A program made the translations under genes and the position numbers. A DNA stretch of 64,000 bases from Phorcus lineatus (Eukaryota > Mollusca > Gastropoda > Trochida > Trochidae): positions 15,320,001 through 15,384,000 of the forward strand of contig OV121092.1 of assembly GCA_921293015.1 (NCBI GenBank), given 5' to 3'. The notes below the pieces were generated by a model that was given only the letters and a program-made list of their open reading frames with translations, had not been told where the DNA came from and ran no database searches. How positions within the stretch are numbered: position 1 is the first letter of the stretch; each line of letters opens with the position of its first letter. Below are positions 34,437 to 49,400 of the stretch, piece after piece.

Positions 34437-37400
34437 GTCCCAAGTTTGCCTCAATTAGATAATGAGTTGAGATCGAGATATAATATTTTTCCTTTTATTT
34501 TCTAAACGACGATTTTACTTTAAGTTCCATAAAACTATTTGAAGGATGCGGACAGGTTTTATCAACGAAATCGTGACGACGCCACAGTGCAACGCTTTCA
34601 GGTTGGCAGCCTTCGATTCGCTAGTAAAGTTCAATCACTGCCAACATATCTGGAAAAAGAGAGACATTACAGTTAAATGCTCATCCAGGTGATTTATTTT
34701 CAACTATCAATTATTCATATCAACAAAATCTAAAGAGTTACATGGTCCATGAATACAATCATTAAATGGACCTATGATAAAAATATGATATCTGTAAATA
34801 TGAAAATTTTAAATTGTCAGTACAGTTATAGTAATGTTTCTTTAATTGAATTTTCTCATTTCAAGTTATTGTTTTGCAGATGTGATGCATTGATATTAGT
34901 AGGACTTAGCCTGACAGTATATGTTTGAGACTCGATAGCGGAACAGATTGATTGCTATAAGTAACAAGTGAAATTTCTGAAGGGAAATACCTTTGTCGTA
35001 AACAACAATACATACGATCTCAGCTGGTGAGATTTTGACTTGCCTTTATCTTAGTCTATGGGCAAAACTCCAGACTATTCTGAAATCCTCAAAAGACAAC
35101 GTATAGAAATAAACTCAAATTTGCATATCCTGAAAGATTTCTGACTGGATATCTTTGCATTATTTTTCAAAAATACAGTTTCAATGTAATCGTTTAACTA
35201 AATTATAGTAAGGTGCAACTTATTGATCGAAATGTTAGCAAAAAATATTCAAAACACATGAACAACATACCTATAATTTCCTTAGAACTTGAGAAGCAAG
35301 TTTATATATTTGGTGTGTCTAGTTATCATCTGATTCTCTCTATACATAATATGATAAATAATTAATACATTCCAACCACATATGATAGAATTTCAGAAAA
35401 TGAATAATCTGCATGTACCATCTGTTCGAATACCTCTACATGACAAAAGATTTGATAAGATTGATTGAGCTTGGTTAGGATATATGTGTGTTATTCCTAA
35501 TATACACTGAATTCATATAACACATGTGAACATTTGATTTCCATTTTGATTTACCTGCGTTAAATAATAATTATCAGACGTGTTTTGTTTCCATTTACTT
35601 GTAAACGTTATTCAAATGACGCTAAGAAAAAAACATAAACAGTATTTCTAAATCATATTTTCGGCTTATAGTATCTTTGTATTTTTTGCTCTGAATCCCA
35701 TAGGTGTATCAAATTTATTTATTGTGCTAATACAAAATTATTATATTTTCACCATCCTTCAGTGTTTTATTGTTACAGATCATTGTTAAGCTGTATTGAT
35801 GTGAACTTGAACTTTTGAACTACTGTACACATTTTACCACCGAAGTAAAAAATAAAAAGTATTCCCTTCCATATATATTATCGATATCTTTTACATATTG
35901 ATCATTTTTAATTTCTGTGAATTTCCATAGTTGGCAAAACACTCAATCTTTTGAAGGATCGCCACCTAAAACAGGTATATTGATCTATAAATGCAAAGGT
36001 ATGAGCTTTACTTGGGTAGGAAGTGATCGACTCCGATGAGATTCATTTGCTTTATATCGATTTGAAGATTGTACTAGGCTTCTTTCTCGGCAAAAAAAAC
36101 CACCCATATTTTAGCGCAAGTTTATAACATAAAATTTTCAACAGACAGTAGGAATTAAACCGACAAAAGCATGAAAATACAGCATAGCCTGAAAATACAG
36201 CGTTCCCGTTTAATATTTTAGAGTGATAAGAACGAAGTAAGTCTTAGCGGAAAGATAGCATGTCTTTGTTGGAACATGTCTATATAACCCGTAATAGGCC
36301 TTCGGATTTTTATGCCGTCAAGTGATATTTCTTTGTAAGATTTATTTAGTCAATTGAAAATGGAATATTATTTTATGAAAATTGAAAAACACTTACGCTT
36401 AGCATCACACAAACCAAAAACAAAGTAATTTTATGTCGTCGTGTTAAGCTATGTCAGGGGAAAAAATTCCTTAGTGGGAACATTTTACATATGTAAAGTT
36501 TGTACATTATCTACACTCTAGACTCCATGGCTAATCCCACGGCGAATTAAAAGAATGATTTCCAATCTCTGTTAGAAACTTAAATTGATTTTATACATTT
36601 CTGCATTACCTAGCATAAGTCAGAGACCATAACAGCACAGACAATAATATGTCAATTAAATTCTGGATAGATGTGATGTAATGATTCATAAATCAATAAA
36701 AAACATAGTTTCCCTATCGATTAAGGGTTGTATATGACAGTTAATCAGTTTAATCAATATCCATCATTCTTCACGGAACTTGTTATTCAGTATTTTGATT
36801 ATTGAATCGTGAAAATGAATTGATTTTCATTCAAATTAACCAAAGAACCTTGTTTGAGTCCATGTTCCTATAATATCAAAGGGTTGATTTGACATTTTAA
36901 TCTATACTGATCATTAATCACATCTGCCATGAAACTGAAAAGGTTTTTTTTCCATAAAGCTCATCGAAAGACAACTTACAATATGTGAGATGTAAAATAA
37001 TATATAAAGTCTAGATATAGACTTCATTTTCATTATCATTCGAACGGTATGGTTAATCAAATTAGGATTGATATCATATGATTTAAATGACATACCCTCA
37101 ATATGAATGTATTGGCTTTGTTTTATTACTTCAAGGTTGATTCCTTCAGCAATATTGATATCCCATAAAAGTGTGCAATTCAAGTAGCTTTTGAGTTAAT
37201 TGATTTTTGTGTGCATCAGCAATATTGTTGAAAATAACTGAAGCCTTTACATTCTTTGGAATATTTCCAAACTGTTTTGGATTCTCCGGGAAATATAGAC
37301 CCAGAAGCATCAGCTTTGGTTTCAATTTTTTTTAACGTTTGTGTTTTGCGGGAGTTATAAAGATAAAAAGAAGTGTTAAACTGATAGATCTTAAATATCT

Positions 37401-38513
37401 ATCTATATATCTATAAATTATTCCAATCATGTCTCGTTTCAATTATGATATGCATGTATAAGAGTCTTTATTGACTTAATTCAGGATTTTCTTTGATAAA
37501 AGTACATATATTATCTTATAAAATTTTAAGGTTCTTACAACGTTGTAGGTGTCTTCGCTAAGATACAGTTGAAATGATCTTATACTTCATAATTGACAGT
37601 AATTAAAACATACAGAAATGAACAAAATACATAAAGCGTTTCAGTGACAATAGAAATTATAAGCTAGAGTCTGAATTCTAATGAAATTCACAAGTAAGTG
37701 TGAAAACTAAATGGTATGCGATCCATAAGTTAACTCATCTACTTCACTAAACAAATAGAAACCGTTTATCTTTTTCTCAATTTCAAAATGTGACTTCCGT
37801 ACGTAATAATGAGGACATTAGTAACGATGAAATAAGAATATATTGATACATTTCAAAAATATTTTCTTAACAGTACAATAAAGGTGCAAGTAAGGATCTA
37901 TTTGTTTTCTAAGATAACGTTTTATATATTTCTTTCAAGTTTGGCTTGAGATAGAGTATAGATGCTACTTTTGGTTAGAGGTGCAATCAAGATTAAGACA
38001 ATCAGTCTTTGGAAACAATATGTGATACTAGTTTCCTCATATAAGTATTTGATATTAATATTGTTAATAATATGGAATATCAACATGAATGGATTTTTAT
38101 TGCCTGCCAAAATAACTTTGCCACTGTTAAAAACGATACATAGTTTCGGGTTAATAAAGACAGTTGGAGGGAATTGCCCATTTATTTCTAGGCACAGTTG
38201 AGTTGATTAATAAATAAGTTAATATTGGATTCACACACTGTTAAAATCAGTCCCAGACCATAAATCACAAAGCAACCATTGAGATATCTTTATTTTCCTA
38301 AGTTCATGCTCAACTATAGTTATTAAAGCATCTAGTTGTAAATAATTGTAAGTACTAAAACAATGTATATGTTTATGTGTATAATGTAAAAGGAAATAAA
38401 AGAATCTATGATTACCCTTTTAAGTTCTGCCGCACAATATTAAACAGCGTTCTAGCATCGTGTTAGCAAAGATCAAAGGTGCCCCCCACCCTTCATTCTG
38501 CAAAAACGTACTG
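34437..38513. other. AT-rich non-coding stretch, nothing recognised
   Basis: About 4 kb with only short AT-driven frames. No domain or repeat was recognised. Confidence 0.45.
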
Positions 38514-38535
38514 TTTTGGGTGACGTCACCCAAAA
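38514..38535. promoter_or_regulatory. 22-bp perfect palindrome centred on TGACGTCA
   Basis: The half site is TTTTGGGTGAC, followed directly by its exact complement. The centre is the CREB/ATF octamer TGACGTCA. The flanks are locally GC-rich (GGTGCCCCCCACCC upstream, ATAGCGCCCCTACTC downstream). It could be a strong bZIP site or a fragment of a palindromic mobile element. No transcription unit is visible beside it. Confidence 0.5.
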
Positions 38536-41079
38536 TGCTCAGTGGAGTTAACAATAATAGCGCCCCTACTCCATGAATTTCGCTGCAAAATATAATTTAT
38601 TAGATTGGTTAATGAATAACAATTATATTAAACGAGTTACAAATGTCAAATATGTCGCTTTAAACACCAATTCTTCAACTTTAGATTACCTCAGAGTAAA
38701 ACTGTCCATTATTGTGAAACACTGTCTGAGTCTACTTTATTTTGAAATTGAAAACATAATAAAGCAAAGATGAAAAGTGTCTAAAACCCCATTAGAATTT
38801 TCAGAAATTTAGTTAACACAAGACAAAATAATTGTACCATCTAAGCTTGAGAAATGGTAACTTTTAACAACTTTCCGAATTGTTTCTCAATAATACTCAA
38901 GTAAATGCAAGGAATAAAGATTTTATTGTTCATACGAACTACTTCAATTGTTCATACTGCATATAGCAAAAGTCAGAAGCTCAGAAATGTGTGCAACGAA
39001 AGTTCGTTTGTTTGTTTGCTGGTTTGTTATGTATTACCAGGGTACAGAATGGATAACAAATCCACTTCGTACTAAGATTATTGACTATTTCTCCAACTCT
39101 ACATCGCAAAAAAAACCCTTCAAGTAAATGGTTTAATCTTAACTTGAAGTATTTTCGATAATGTTATAACTGAATATGTTCATACATGTTCATTTGACAA
39201 TGCTATCATGATTCTTTAATTAACATTACCTGATCTTTGTACCTATAAAGTTTACAATATGCGATGAACAGTACTTCAAAGCAATTCCTTTCATAGTGTA
39301 AGTGTTAGTGCCTGTTTTATGTTCATAATGATTAAAAATCATCTGGAACACTGATGCTCACTGATGTTTTCTGCTCTCAGGAATCTTGTTTTTTGATAAC
39401 AGATAAGTATCCATAACAAAACCTTATTGACTCCAATACATCAAAGTTCAAAGATAATGGTTTCCAGTAATGATGTTTGTTCTGGGTATCCGATTTTAAC
39501 ATTTACAATATTAATTTGTAACACGATGATAGAATTAATGATTTATCAATTTTGACAAGAATTACACAAAACCTCATTTTTCAATTTTATTACAAATGAA
39601 AAATTCAATAGTCCTTTACAATTCTTTCATGGTTTGTAAAAAGCTTGAACGATTAGGTATTCGTATAGTTCTTCAGATTGTATGCAATCAGATCCGGACT
39701 AATTTGTTTTGAATACTGAACGGATTTCATAATAAAATATTATTTATGTAATTATCCTTTTAAATAAATTTTGATTTTGAAACAGTGTAACCAGTGACTT
39801 TTGATTAAAAGTATGATCTGTTCAATTGAGAAAATGAAGTTACATACCTAACATAAGATGATCTTGACTCTCATTTTCCAGAATAACTAAACATATTCCT
39901 GGATACCAACATACTTGAAGTTTATAAATGTAAATGCTAGCTTCTGATGAGAGAAAATAGGTTTGAAGTTGTCATAGTGGAGATTACATTAACGAAATAG
40001 TAACTCTATTGTGACATTAAAAAATTAAAATGCATGACAACAGGTGTAATCTAATCAAGCAATCCTTTTTTATCAAACCGATCGATTTTGATCTAGTGAA
40101 AAGAGAAGCAAGTGAAATTAAAAGATATTGATAGTTTAGTAAAAAGTGTATAGTTTATTTTGTTTTTCTGTTGAAGTGCAGTGAACAAAATAATATCTGA
40201 TAACACAGTGACAAAAGTACTATAAATCGACTAAGCATGACATTTAGAAGGTTTACATCAAGATAAACTAGTCAGTTTTGTTTTTCAAGTGAAACATACA
40301 TATATATTTTTGCGATGCATCAAAGGATTCATGTGACAGTTTTGACAACTGTATCATAATAATCATGATAGAACGAATTCGATTTGGAAAGAAACTTGTT
40401 TTGGTCATTGTTTATATGATATGTGAATAGATCAAAGGGTTTTATTGGTAATTAAATCATTCAGCCCACACTCATTATTTTATATTTTCTAAAATATATG
40501 AACATCCAATTCCTACAAACTTTAAAGCTCCTTGACAAGATCAATACTTTTAAGGCATTTCTCAAAGGACGCAAAAACATTTACATTGTATGCATGTATT
40601 ATTTGTTTAGGCAGATTTTACGGAATTAATTAATTGTTCCTTGTAATTTGCTTTCTTTGCAAATTGTAACTATTTAGAACCTTAATTGCAATGATGATAT
40701 CGTGTTTTCCGATACTGAATTATGTTATTATAAATATGAATAACTCGTAGTAGAAGACGACATTGATGAATTTTGATATAAAATAATGTCAAGAAATCAC
40801 TTCATGATTAAAAATTAACTCACTTTGAGATATCAAATCCCTAATTGTTTTGAATGCCACTGCCGTAGCAGCTCTTCAGCGTCATGTGATTAGATAATAA
40901 TCCAAACCAGAGGAAGAGTATGCCCTAGATGTTACCACAACTTATGTATATGGCGATCTAATAATGAGAAATACTTTTACCACACTCATGTTTCCTTCTC
41001 GAAAGTGCTCAACTGAACTTGTCAGTCAAATGAAATGTTATTACCCCAAATTGTTAATTAAGATCCCGAGCTCAAATCT
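38536..41079. other. AT-rich non-coding stretch, nothing recognised
   Basis: No feature supported. Confidence 0.45.
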
Positions 41080-41640
41080 TTATTCCAAGAATGGATAGCC
41101 CATAGATTGATACCTATATGTACATGTAAACCATATCTTTAATATCAACTGTTGCTTTTGATATATCTATGATTAAGAATATTCGTCCAAAATTCGCATC
41201 ACTCCTGATATTTAGCTGCTCGAATAATCTAATGAGCTAGTCGCATCAAAAATTAGTTTCTCATGTTTGTTAGCAGCCCACACATATCTTCTGAGAAACC
41301 TAGCCTGAAAATATGTATCGATTTATTCTAATAACAACATGTTGAAGGTCAGCCAATGCTCTATCAACAGAAAATGTTATATGGTGTTTTTCTGGTTGCT
41401 GCTCAATAGATATTTCTTATGTAGGACCGTAGTCCAACACCCATGTTCTTTATTCACTTGAACTACCTATTGATAATGTACCTTAAACAGAATGTAATTC
41501 TCAAGTTTTTTATTAAAGTCAAGATCAAAGACATGTCTTCCCTGTAGATTTAGATCGATTTATAATTATACAAAACGTTTAAGGTCGCCCAGTGCTCTGA
41601 TTTTCAAGAAAACAGGAAGTGTTAATAATGATTATTTTTG
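41080..41640 (+). repeat. Degenerate ~230-bp tandem repeat, site 1
   Basis: AAGGTCAGCCAATGCTCT at 41345 recurs as AAGGTCGCCCAGTGCTCT at 41581, 236 bp apart. The preceding block TATCGATTTAT at 41317 recurs as GATCGATTTAT at 41553, and an older version AGATTGATAC lies at about 41096. The spacing is constant, so these are two to three tandem units rather than scattered words. The units also carry CCAACACCCATGTTC and CACTTGAACTACCTATTGAT, seen again at 50.5 kb. Confidence 0.6.
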
Positions 41641-44600
41641 AAAACTTGGTGAGGGTTTAAAAAAGCATAAATTTACGAAAACTTTTGAAAACTGAAAGTT
41701 AAGTCATCTGTACTAGATTAAATCTCACGTACCTCAACTTTCTAAAATCTGTTTTTTTATTCAAAAATTGTATGTTCCTTTGAATGTAGTAAGAAACCTT
41801 TCTAGAATTTTTTTTCAAAATATATCTACCTTCCATGTAATTTGTTCTATTCTTTTCTTTTTCTATTCCTGTTTTCGTCTTTTCTTTTGAATTTACTACA
41901 AATGTGTCATGTTCATTACTTCACATCATGAGGGAGTGTTGTCGTTTGTCAAATCTGAAAATATGATAGGACTTTTTTCTTTTTTTTTCTAAGGTTAACA
42001 CTGATGCTTCAGTTAAACTAAGTCCAAATATTCATAATTATCCAAAATAAGATTTTTGCTGGTTGTAAAATAATTCTTTAATTTTTATTTCCAAAATTGT
42101 AAATTTGTTGCCAAGAAACTCTAATGATGTAATGAAAACAGTAATAGTTCCTCTAATATATTGCAACATGTGATTTGGTATCATTGGTGATCTGAAAACA
42201 AGTAAATGGTTTTTTATATACTTTGGAATTTATTTAACATTGATATAAGCAGGTATATGAATTTTATCAATATTTTTCATTTCCTTAGAGTCACAGAAAA
42301 AACTATATGAATATAAGTACATTTACATGCTTTGCATTAATGGATATGTAAATGCGTAACTGATACAAATTAGTTCTTGTTTTAAAAGGACAGGATTAAC
42401 AGGATTCAGTCCCAAATAATATCTTAATGAGTAATTTTCTCAAATTGATTTAATTTTTCTACACAATGAAACTAGAAGATATTTTCTACTAGATAATCTA
42501 AAAAAATTAAATCATAACTGTGTTCAAAGTCCATGCATGAACCGTGTTGGACAAGACGTGACACTCTTATAGATCTATATTTTAGGCGAGTTTGCACTGC
42601 GGCGAATTTGACTCTTGCTACTCGCGCACTAAAATAGTGAATTACAAATTAATTAATCGCGTAAACAATAAATACCTGTATGAATAGAACTGTAGAGATC
42701 TTCATTTTCACGATTTTAAGTTTCGAATTTTTTTTAAACTGAAAATTATCTGTTTTCAAACAAAATCGCAGGTTTTAATTCTGGAGATTGCAAATAGACA
42801 CCGCATTTACACCGTATGAAAAGGGGACCATCTTAAACAATTTGTCTCTATTATATAAATAAGACGCATTATTACAACCTTAAAATTTTAAAAGAATTAT
42901 AGAGAATTACATTTCTAACCTCAAATCAGATTTTTGTGTGCCGAATAGCACGTAATTATTGCTGAAATAACAAACAAAATAAGGTCTGATGATCGCACTG
43001 ACATCACGTGACTTTGTTGACACTTTCCCCGATGCGGTGAAAAGCTAATATTGCATTGTATGTTACGACTAATTTAGACCGAAGTTACGTAGATCCTACC
43101 ACTACAAGATGAAAGTGATTTCTTAATATCTTGATTTGATAAACTCTGCGTATCGGCGTATCTACTTGCGCGTTATAGCGAGACAATCAAGTCGTTTTGA
43201 TCCGGCCTGTTTACGATTATAATGAAAGATGGACGTTCAAAAATAAGAAATAAGTGATTTTAATACTCATGTTTGGAACATAAAAAGGTGAATAGATTTT
43301 TTAAAAAGAATTGGGTGTTAATTTTCTAACGATTTGGTGAAATATCAACACGAAAGTAAATTGCATCGTTTAGTGAGAAATAATCATTGCTGCGAATTAC
43401 GTAGATTTTTTATCATTTCAATGAACATTGCTTATAAAAAATGCCTGCTGAAATAAAATCCAAGTCATGTACCTTAATTTTTTTCTGGTGCAATATTTAA
43501 TTCTAAACAAAATGATGGGAAAAAAAATTCTTTTAAGATGATAATGGACAAAATAATCTGATTAAGAACATTTAGTACAAAGTCTTGACCTGTGATTTTT
43601 TTCATTTCATTCATCGAGAAGTGAATATAAAATCTACTTGAGAAAACTGTTAGAATAATAAAAAAGAAACAATGACAATATTTAGTAAGGAAAATATATC
43701 ATTCGTAGAAATATTTTGATTTTTGATAAAGAAAAACATTATAATAAAGTAGAGAACAACTCTATATGAGGTGTGCCAATGTTACGTAATTGTTAGAATT
43801 TTACAGGTCTCTGAAAAACCTGCAAACAATCCAGCAGGGAGGAGGTTAAATGGCATACTTAGTGGTGACATGAACTTTCTGTGAATATGTATTCAGCAGT
43901 TTTGAACGCTAAACCTCTTTCAAGGAGTAACAGGTGAAAATTATGACAAGGCTAAAACACATATTCAATGCCATCGGATTGTTATCTACACGGATGTATA
44001 TAATTTATAGCAAATGTTGTCCAATATTTCACCTAAGCAAAAACATTATATGTTAGCTTTTTTTGTTTTGTGAAAGTTTCACCTTTGTAGTCTTTTTGTC
44101 TGAATTATCAAAAAAAAACTCGTAACTCGAAAGCGTAGATAAAACATCGTTTTTTAAATAGTGATTTACATTCATGTCAAAAAATCATTTATTCTAAGCT
44201 CTTAATCTCTTCCTCCGTCGCTGGTTTGATCTGATTTTTCTTGAGGCCAATCTCGTAGTTTTTCTTTGCTAACCTTGAAGGTTGTAACTGCATAGGAGAG
44301 GAAAGTCCCTAGCTTACTATAGCTTATCTGTTCACAACAAGTATAATCTTATAAATGCATCATTGCGACCCTAACATGTTTTGTACATATAGTGGATCAT
44401 TAGATGGGTCTCATTAACGCTCTTATTGCTCAACTAGGACCACCATTGTTTATGAACCACTATCTAATGATCTAGTATCTCATATGGAAATTAAATTGTC
44501 TTTACTGTGTAATTTAAGGTACAAGGTCAGATATAAACGTTGACATCTATGCTAACATTTTGAAGACCAACAAGCAATGAATTGAAGGATCGAAGGATGC

Positions 44601-45894
44601 ATTTAACAATTATTACCATGTGTTGTATTCAGTGCCTCTGAGGGAATTATAGTCATAATATAATCTATACGTCTCTTTAAAAGAAAGAATAACATTCTTA
44701 TATTATTTCTGAAAGTTAATTTGCAGTAATAATTTGTTGATGTTGTTTCTAGAATAAACTAATCTTATTCATGAATTTACTTTCACAATTATTGGGTAAA
44801 ATGCTTCAAAAGGGATTTCGGTGACTAAATGATCTAACTACGTTTTGTGTTGTTTGTTTTTCATTATGCAAAAGGTATATTAATTTAAAAACAATATAGG
44901 TACAACAAAATGTAATATAGGTATCATATTTCATTCATAGAGGAATATAACCCCAACATTTAAACTGTATAACTCCACCAGACTTAACTTGTTAACAACG
45001 GCTTCATAATGCTTTCATTAGGTATCTTAAACGATATATCTACACCAAATACCAACCGAAAACATCTATTTTGTGTTTTTAAGAGACACTTCGTGAGATG
45101 TTTGAATCACCAACGCCATTGACATTGATAGTGTCATTTAATGCAGACTGTTGCTGAACTGTTACAAAGCATATCAGTTTAGGACAGTTGCAATATGAAG
45201 GTCAAAGTTTGCCATATTGTTAAACAAAACTGACAATGCCAAGTGACAATAAGTCAAACTTTTTAAAACCAAACAAAATACAAGTTAGAGGTTAACTGTT
45301 TGATCTCTTATATAACTAGCATTTCATTTTGATTCGACGTACGATATTGCGTACGTATTGCTGTGGCATTATTTTTAAAGTGATGATAGACACTAATCTT
45401 TTTTCTAAAATAACATTAATAAAACATGCTGTATAAAAGGTGAAAAGAGTAGTTGATTCAATTTTGAAAATGCTTTAATCTCATAATATTAAAGTAATGT
45501 TTTATGCCAATGGACAATCAAAATCAACTGGGAGAATCATCAAGGGGTCCCAGGTTTACTCATTCTACTGTGATATTGTTGATTGCTTTGAATGCCACTT
45601 CACTAACATGGCAGTTTGCAATGTGTTAATTACAAGAAGGTCCTAGTTGGACTGCAACAAATGGTCACGGGGGATTGTACATAATCTTTAGCAAACGCTT
45701 TTTTATTTTTTTTAAAGCTGCCTTGTTATGGGCTGGCATTATTGACAACAACATTTATTTGAAGATGTTTATCCGTGAAATTCATTATAACAAACTAATA
45801 AAACCATTATTAGTCACTCCAACTGACATTATCTTATGATTTAATGAGAATGTTATATCTTAAGCTTGTATTTAAAGTCACCAAGTTAATGCTC
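41641..45894. other. AT-rich non-coding stretch, nothing recognised
   Basis: Over 4 kb with no frame above 60 codons. A patch at 42560-43220 is locally richer in CpG (GCGGCGAATTTGACTC, CTTGCGCGTTATAGCGAG) but encodes nothing I recognise. Confidence 0.45.
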
Positions 45895-46450
45895 AAAGAA
45901 CGTAGCCCAAAGATATAGCTCGATTGATACCTATACCAGGTTAAGATGCTCTGACCAAAGAGAAAAGTTTTCTGGGGATACTATTTTTGTTGTTTATGAA
46001 AAACTTATCCTTTGGGGTTTTAAGTCTAAAATAGGATCAGTTATATTAATTTCTCTCCGACCACCAAAGGATCCGTCAGTCGAACAATATGTTATCATTC
46101 TCTTGAAACTTGGTTCACTAGTACAAACCTATCTTCTAAAGAAACGTAGCTGGAAAAACTGGATTGATATCTATGCAATGCTCTGATCAACAGGAAATAA
46201 TTAATGGTGATCCTATATTGGTTTATCAGTCGATCCCTATCAAAGAGGGTCTTAATTTAAACTAAGTACAGGTTCATTAATCGCTTGACCTATCTAATGA
46301 CCAATTCACTTCCACTAAGTGAAAGTAACTCACGTCCGTCATTGCACTCATCATCCCGGAGACAAAGCCACAAGACTTTTGTCTATTGAGACCAATACCT
46401 GTAGTTTAAGATCACCAGGAAATAGTTTTTAGGGATTTCCAGGTTCTTTT
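45895..46450 (+). repeat. Degenerate ~230-bp tandem repeat, site 2
   Basis: CGATTGATACCTATACCAGG then ATGCTCTGACCAAAGAG at 45921-45963 recurs as GGATTGATATCTATGCAATG then CTCTGATCAACAGGAAAT at 46161-46198. A third version, ACCAATACCTGTAGTTTAAG then ATCACCAGGAAATAG, is at 46391-46424. The spacing is about 230-240 bp. It is the same family as site 1 by the shared ATGCTCTGATCAACAGGAAA-type core. Confidence 0.6.
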
Positions 46451-49400
46451 GCAAGATAAATAGGAAGCTTAAAATAACGAATTTACGGAACCGTATTTAA
46501 CTAGTGCCAATGGATATACTTTAAAAGACTGGTAGATTTTACATGTTACATCAAATCTAATGAATCAAACCAAAACAAAAAAATCTTTAATGTATCGGTC
46601 ATGTAATTTTGTCTAAAAAATGTATTTTAAGGCAGTTTGATTTTGAAGACTTAACCTTTTCCTTTGTTACTTTTTCTCGATTTGTGTGTATGCAAAAATT
46701 AATTTAGTTTCTGGATTTAAAATCTCCATCACTCAGTTAGTCACTTATCATCCCAACACTTCAACAACTTAATTATCTCTGTGTATTCGTTTACATCATA
46801 TTTTTTATCTTACATTGTTATAAAAACCTCCACAACCTCCACCAAACAGATAACCGAATTTTAACATACTTCGTTAATTTTGCAACAAAAGTGGAGGTCA
46901 GTGTCAACATGTTTGATGCAGGTGTGTAAGGTGAAGTGAAATTTCAGCAACCAAATTTAAAGGTAACAAGATAGATATATGTATTAAAAAACGGTAGCAC
47001 AAGTTATTTGAGAGCAGGGATTAAAGCTCGAGGATAAAAAGGTATGTGATGAAAGAGATTTAGGTAATCCTTTTCATACTGTTTATGTTCAGGCAAATGT
47101 CACATACCCTCGCCTGTAGATTGAACGCCGTAACATCAATATTTGAAAAAATAAAACGTGTAGTCAATAATGTACATGCGTGAGGACGACATTCAGTGGG
47201 AGAAGTTTTTCGACAATTTAAGTAAAATTCATGAAAAAATTATCTGGAAACGCAGGTAGAAAGGCTGTACGCTTAGTTGTCACGCCTAAAAAGAACAATG
47301 ACATAGCAATCATAACATTTAGATCAAATTTGAACCTTAGCCGTCAGACTGAAAATAAAGATTCCACAAATCTTTCTCCTTCTCAAAGCTGGGAAACAAG
47401 TCTTTGTTTAACTGGTTCCTGAATTCTAAGCCTAATTTTTTAAAAGTTAAATGGTTCTCGGGCATCTGCGCATCACTTTTATATGTGCGCGAAACAGCTT
47501 TTTATTGTCATTTCGAAAATACAGTGAATACAGATCCGTGAACACGTTGTATAGGCTTTAACAGTTTTAAACTGTACTTCGGATGATAAAAATAAAATAA
47601 AATGTTTTCACCCCGTTATATATTTATTCCAATAAAAAGTGAATATAAAGTCCTCCCGCCTTCGTAAAGTTTGAATCATGCCCTAGATACATAATAATGC
47701 AGCCTGATAATAGTCAGTATAGAACTCTTACTGACGAGTCTCATGATAATAATTCGATTGCAGACATTTGTTAAATGGTAGTAAAAGTTCCAAGTGTCTT
47801 ATGATAATAATGTTTATTTTTTACAAACCAAATAATTTCAATCTATATAACGATGTAATGATACAGTATAATTATTTTTATTTATGCATTATCATGTTAG
47901 TCGAAGATCTGTTACATAATCATTGATAAAGAAATATGTAGACCGCGTAAAAGTTTTTATCAATGAGCATTAATGCTTGCAATGAGGGCTACATTTCAGC
48001 TATGCTGAACTGAGATCAAGTTTAAGCACTTGAGGATATTTTGCTAAATAATAGTATACAACAGGAAAAGCCAAAAACTACAGACATCTAATTACACCCG
48101 TTCAACTCATTTATTGTTTATCCCCCATGTGTGAGAAATATGATTGATGGTTTTAAACTTTCACTTTGCCAGATAGCGAAAATTACTTATAAGTCATAAG
48201 GAAGATCAACTTTAACCTATCCGAAGCAAAATAAAGTGGATTCCACCTATTCAACCCAATTCCTTATGTTTGTTGATCTTTTCTATTCAACATTGCTTTG
48301 GGTATTATTTTATGTCAGTATTCCCTACTATTCAAAAGGTCATATATTATATTGGGTTATGTGAACTAACATTTTAGAATGAAATAGATGCATATGTGTG
48401 TAGCATTTTCGTTAGATTATTACTACAGAAATATATACAACCCATATAAGAAATTGATGATCTAAACTAAACCACCGTGGATACAATGACTTTAAATACA
48501 TATTTTTACATTTACATTCTTAATCATTATCATTACAATAATAAACTAAAAACTTACAGTGGCCAAACCTTAATGTTCCGTCTTCATTATATAGTTATGG
48601 GAGAAATTTTCTATTTTAAAGCAGAGTACACAACCTATGAAGGAGTAATATGATAGATCTATTTTGGTTGATTTAGTTACAGAGCAGTGCGCTGGAAGAT
48701 GTTTTTTTCCTCTACTAGTCTGGCTTGATAAACAACAACCTATCTTTGTCATTTTTATCTATATCAACCCAATCTAACACTCTCAGATTAAGCTCTTTAC
48801 ACGGTGTTCAAATCTAATCTACAATTAATGGCTAAAATAAGATATTTTAGAAAAATATTCATTAAAAAAACTAAAATAATGTTGATGATACGTTTCATTT
48901 ATAATAACTGTCCGTAGAGTATTTGTGCACACCTTTGATGCATGCACAGTCATATCAAATGTTTGTATACATAACCATATGATTTTTAAATACAAAATAA
49001 TATTTAAGTATATTCTAACTATTACACGTGTATGATTTCACGATCTCTTTGTGAGGGATGTGTCAAAATGAGAAAAGAAAAAACAAAATACTCCAAAGGC
49101 TATGGTTATTCTGCCTGGCCATGTCTTTAATGTTGTAAGGCCATTTAATGAACAGTTAGGTTCCTCATCACATTTTTTATACAGATAAAATCATTTAATT
49201 TATCATAGACTTTTGTTCCAAAACAGTGTGTAACGATTGAAAACAGATTCAGATTATAGAGCTTCTACCATGATTTGTAAAATTTGATTTCATGCATAGT
49301 TACTTTGCTCCTTACATTATCACTTGTATAAACCATTTATTTGTGTTAAAATTTAAAAAAGAAGTACAACTTCTTTTTTCATTACCACTACAACTTATAG

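Noticed and set aside
43150-43210. ACAATCAAGTCG resembles the region upstream of the spliced frame at 12376
   Set aside because: Only 11 bases are shared; the flanks differ.
47231-47422. 63-codon frame of balanced composition
   Set aside because: Somewhat coding-like but no domain, no splice context and no promoter or poly(A) pattern I could defend.
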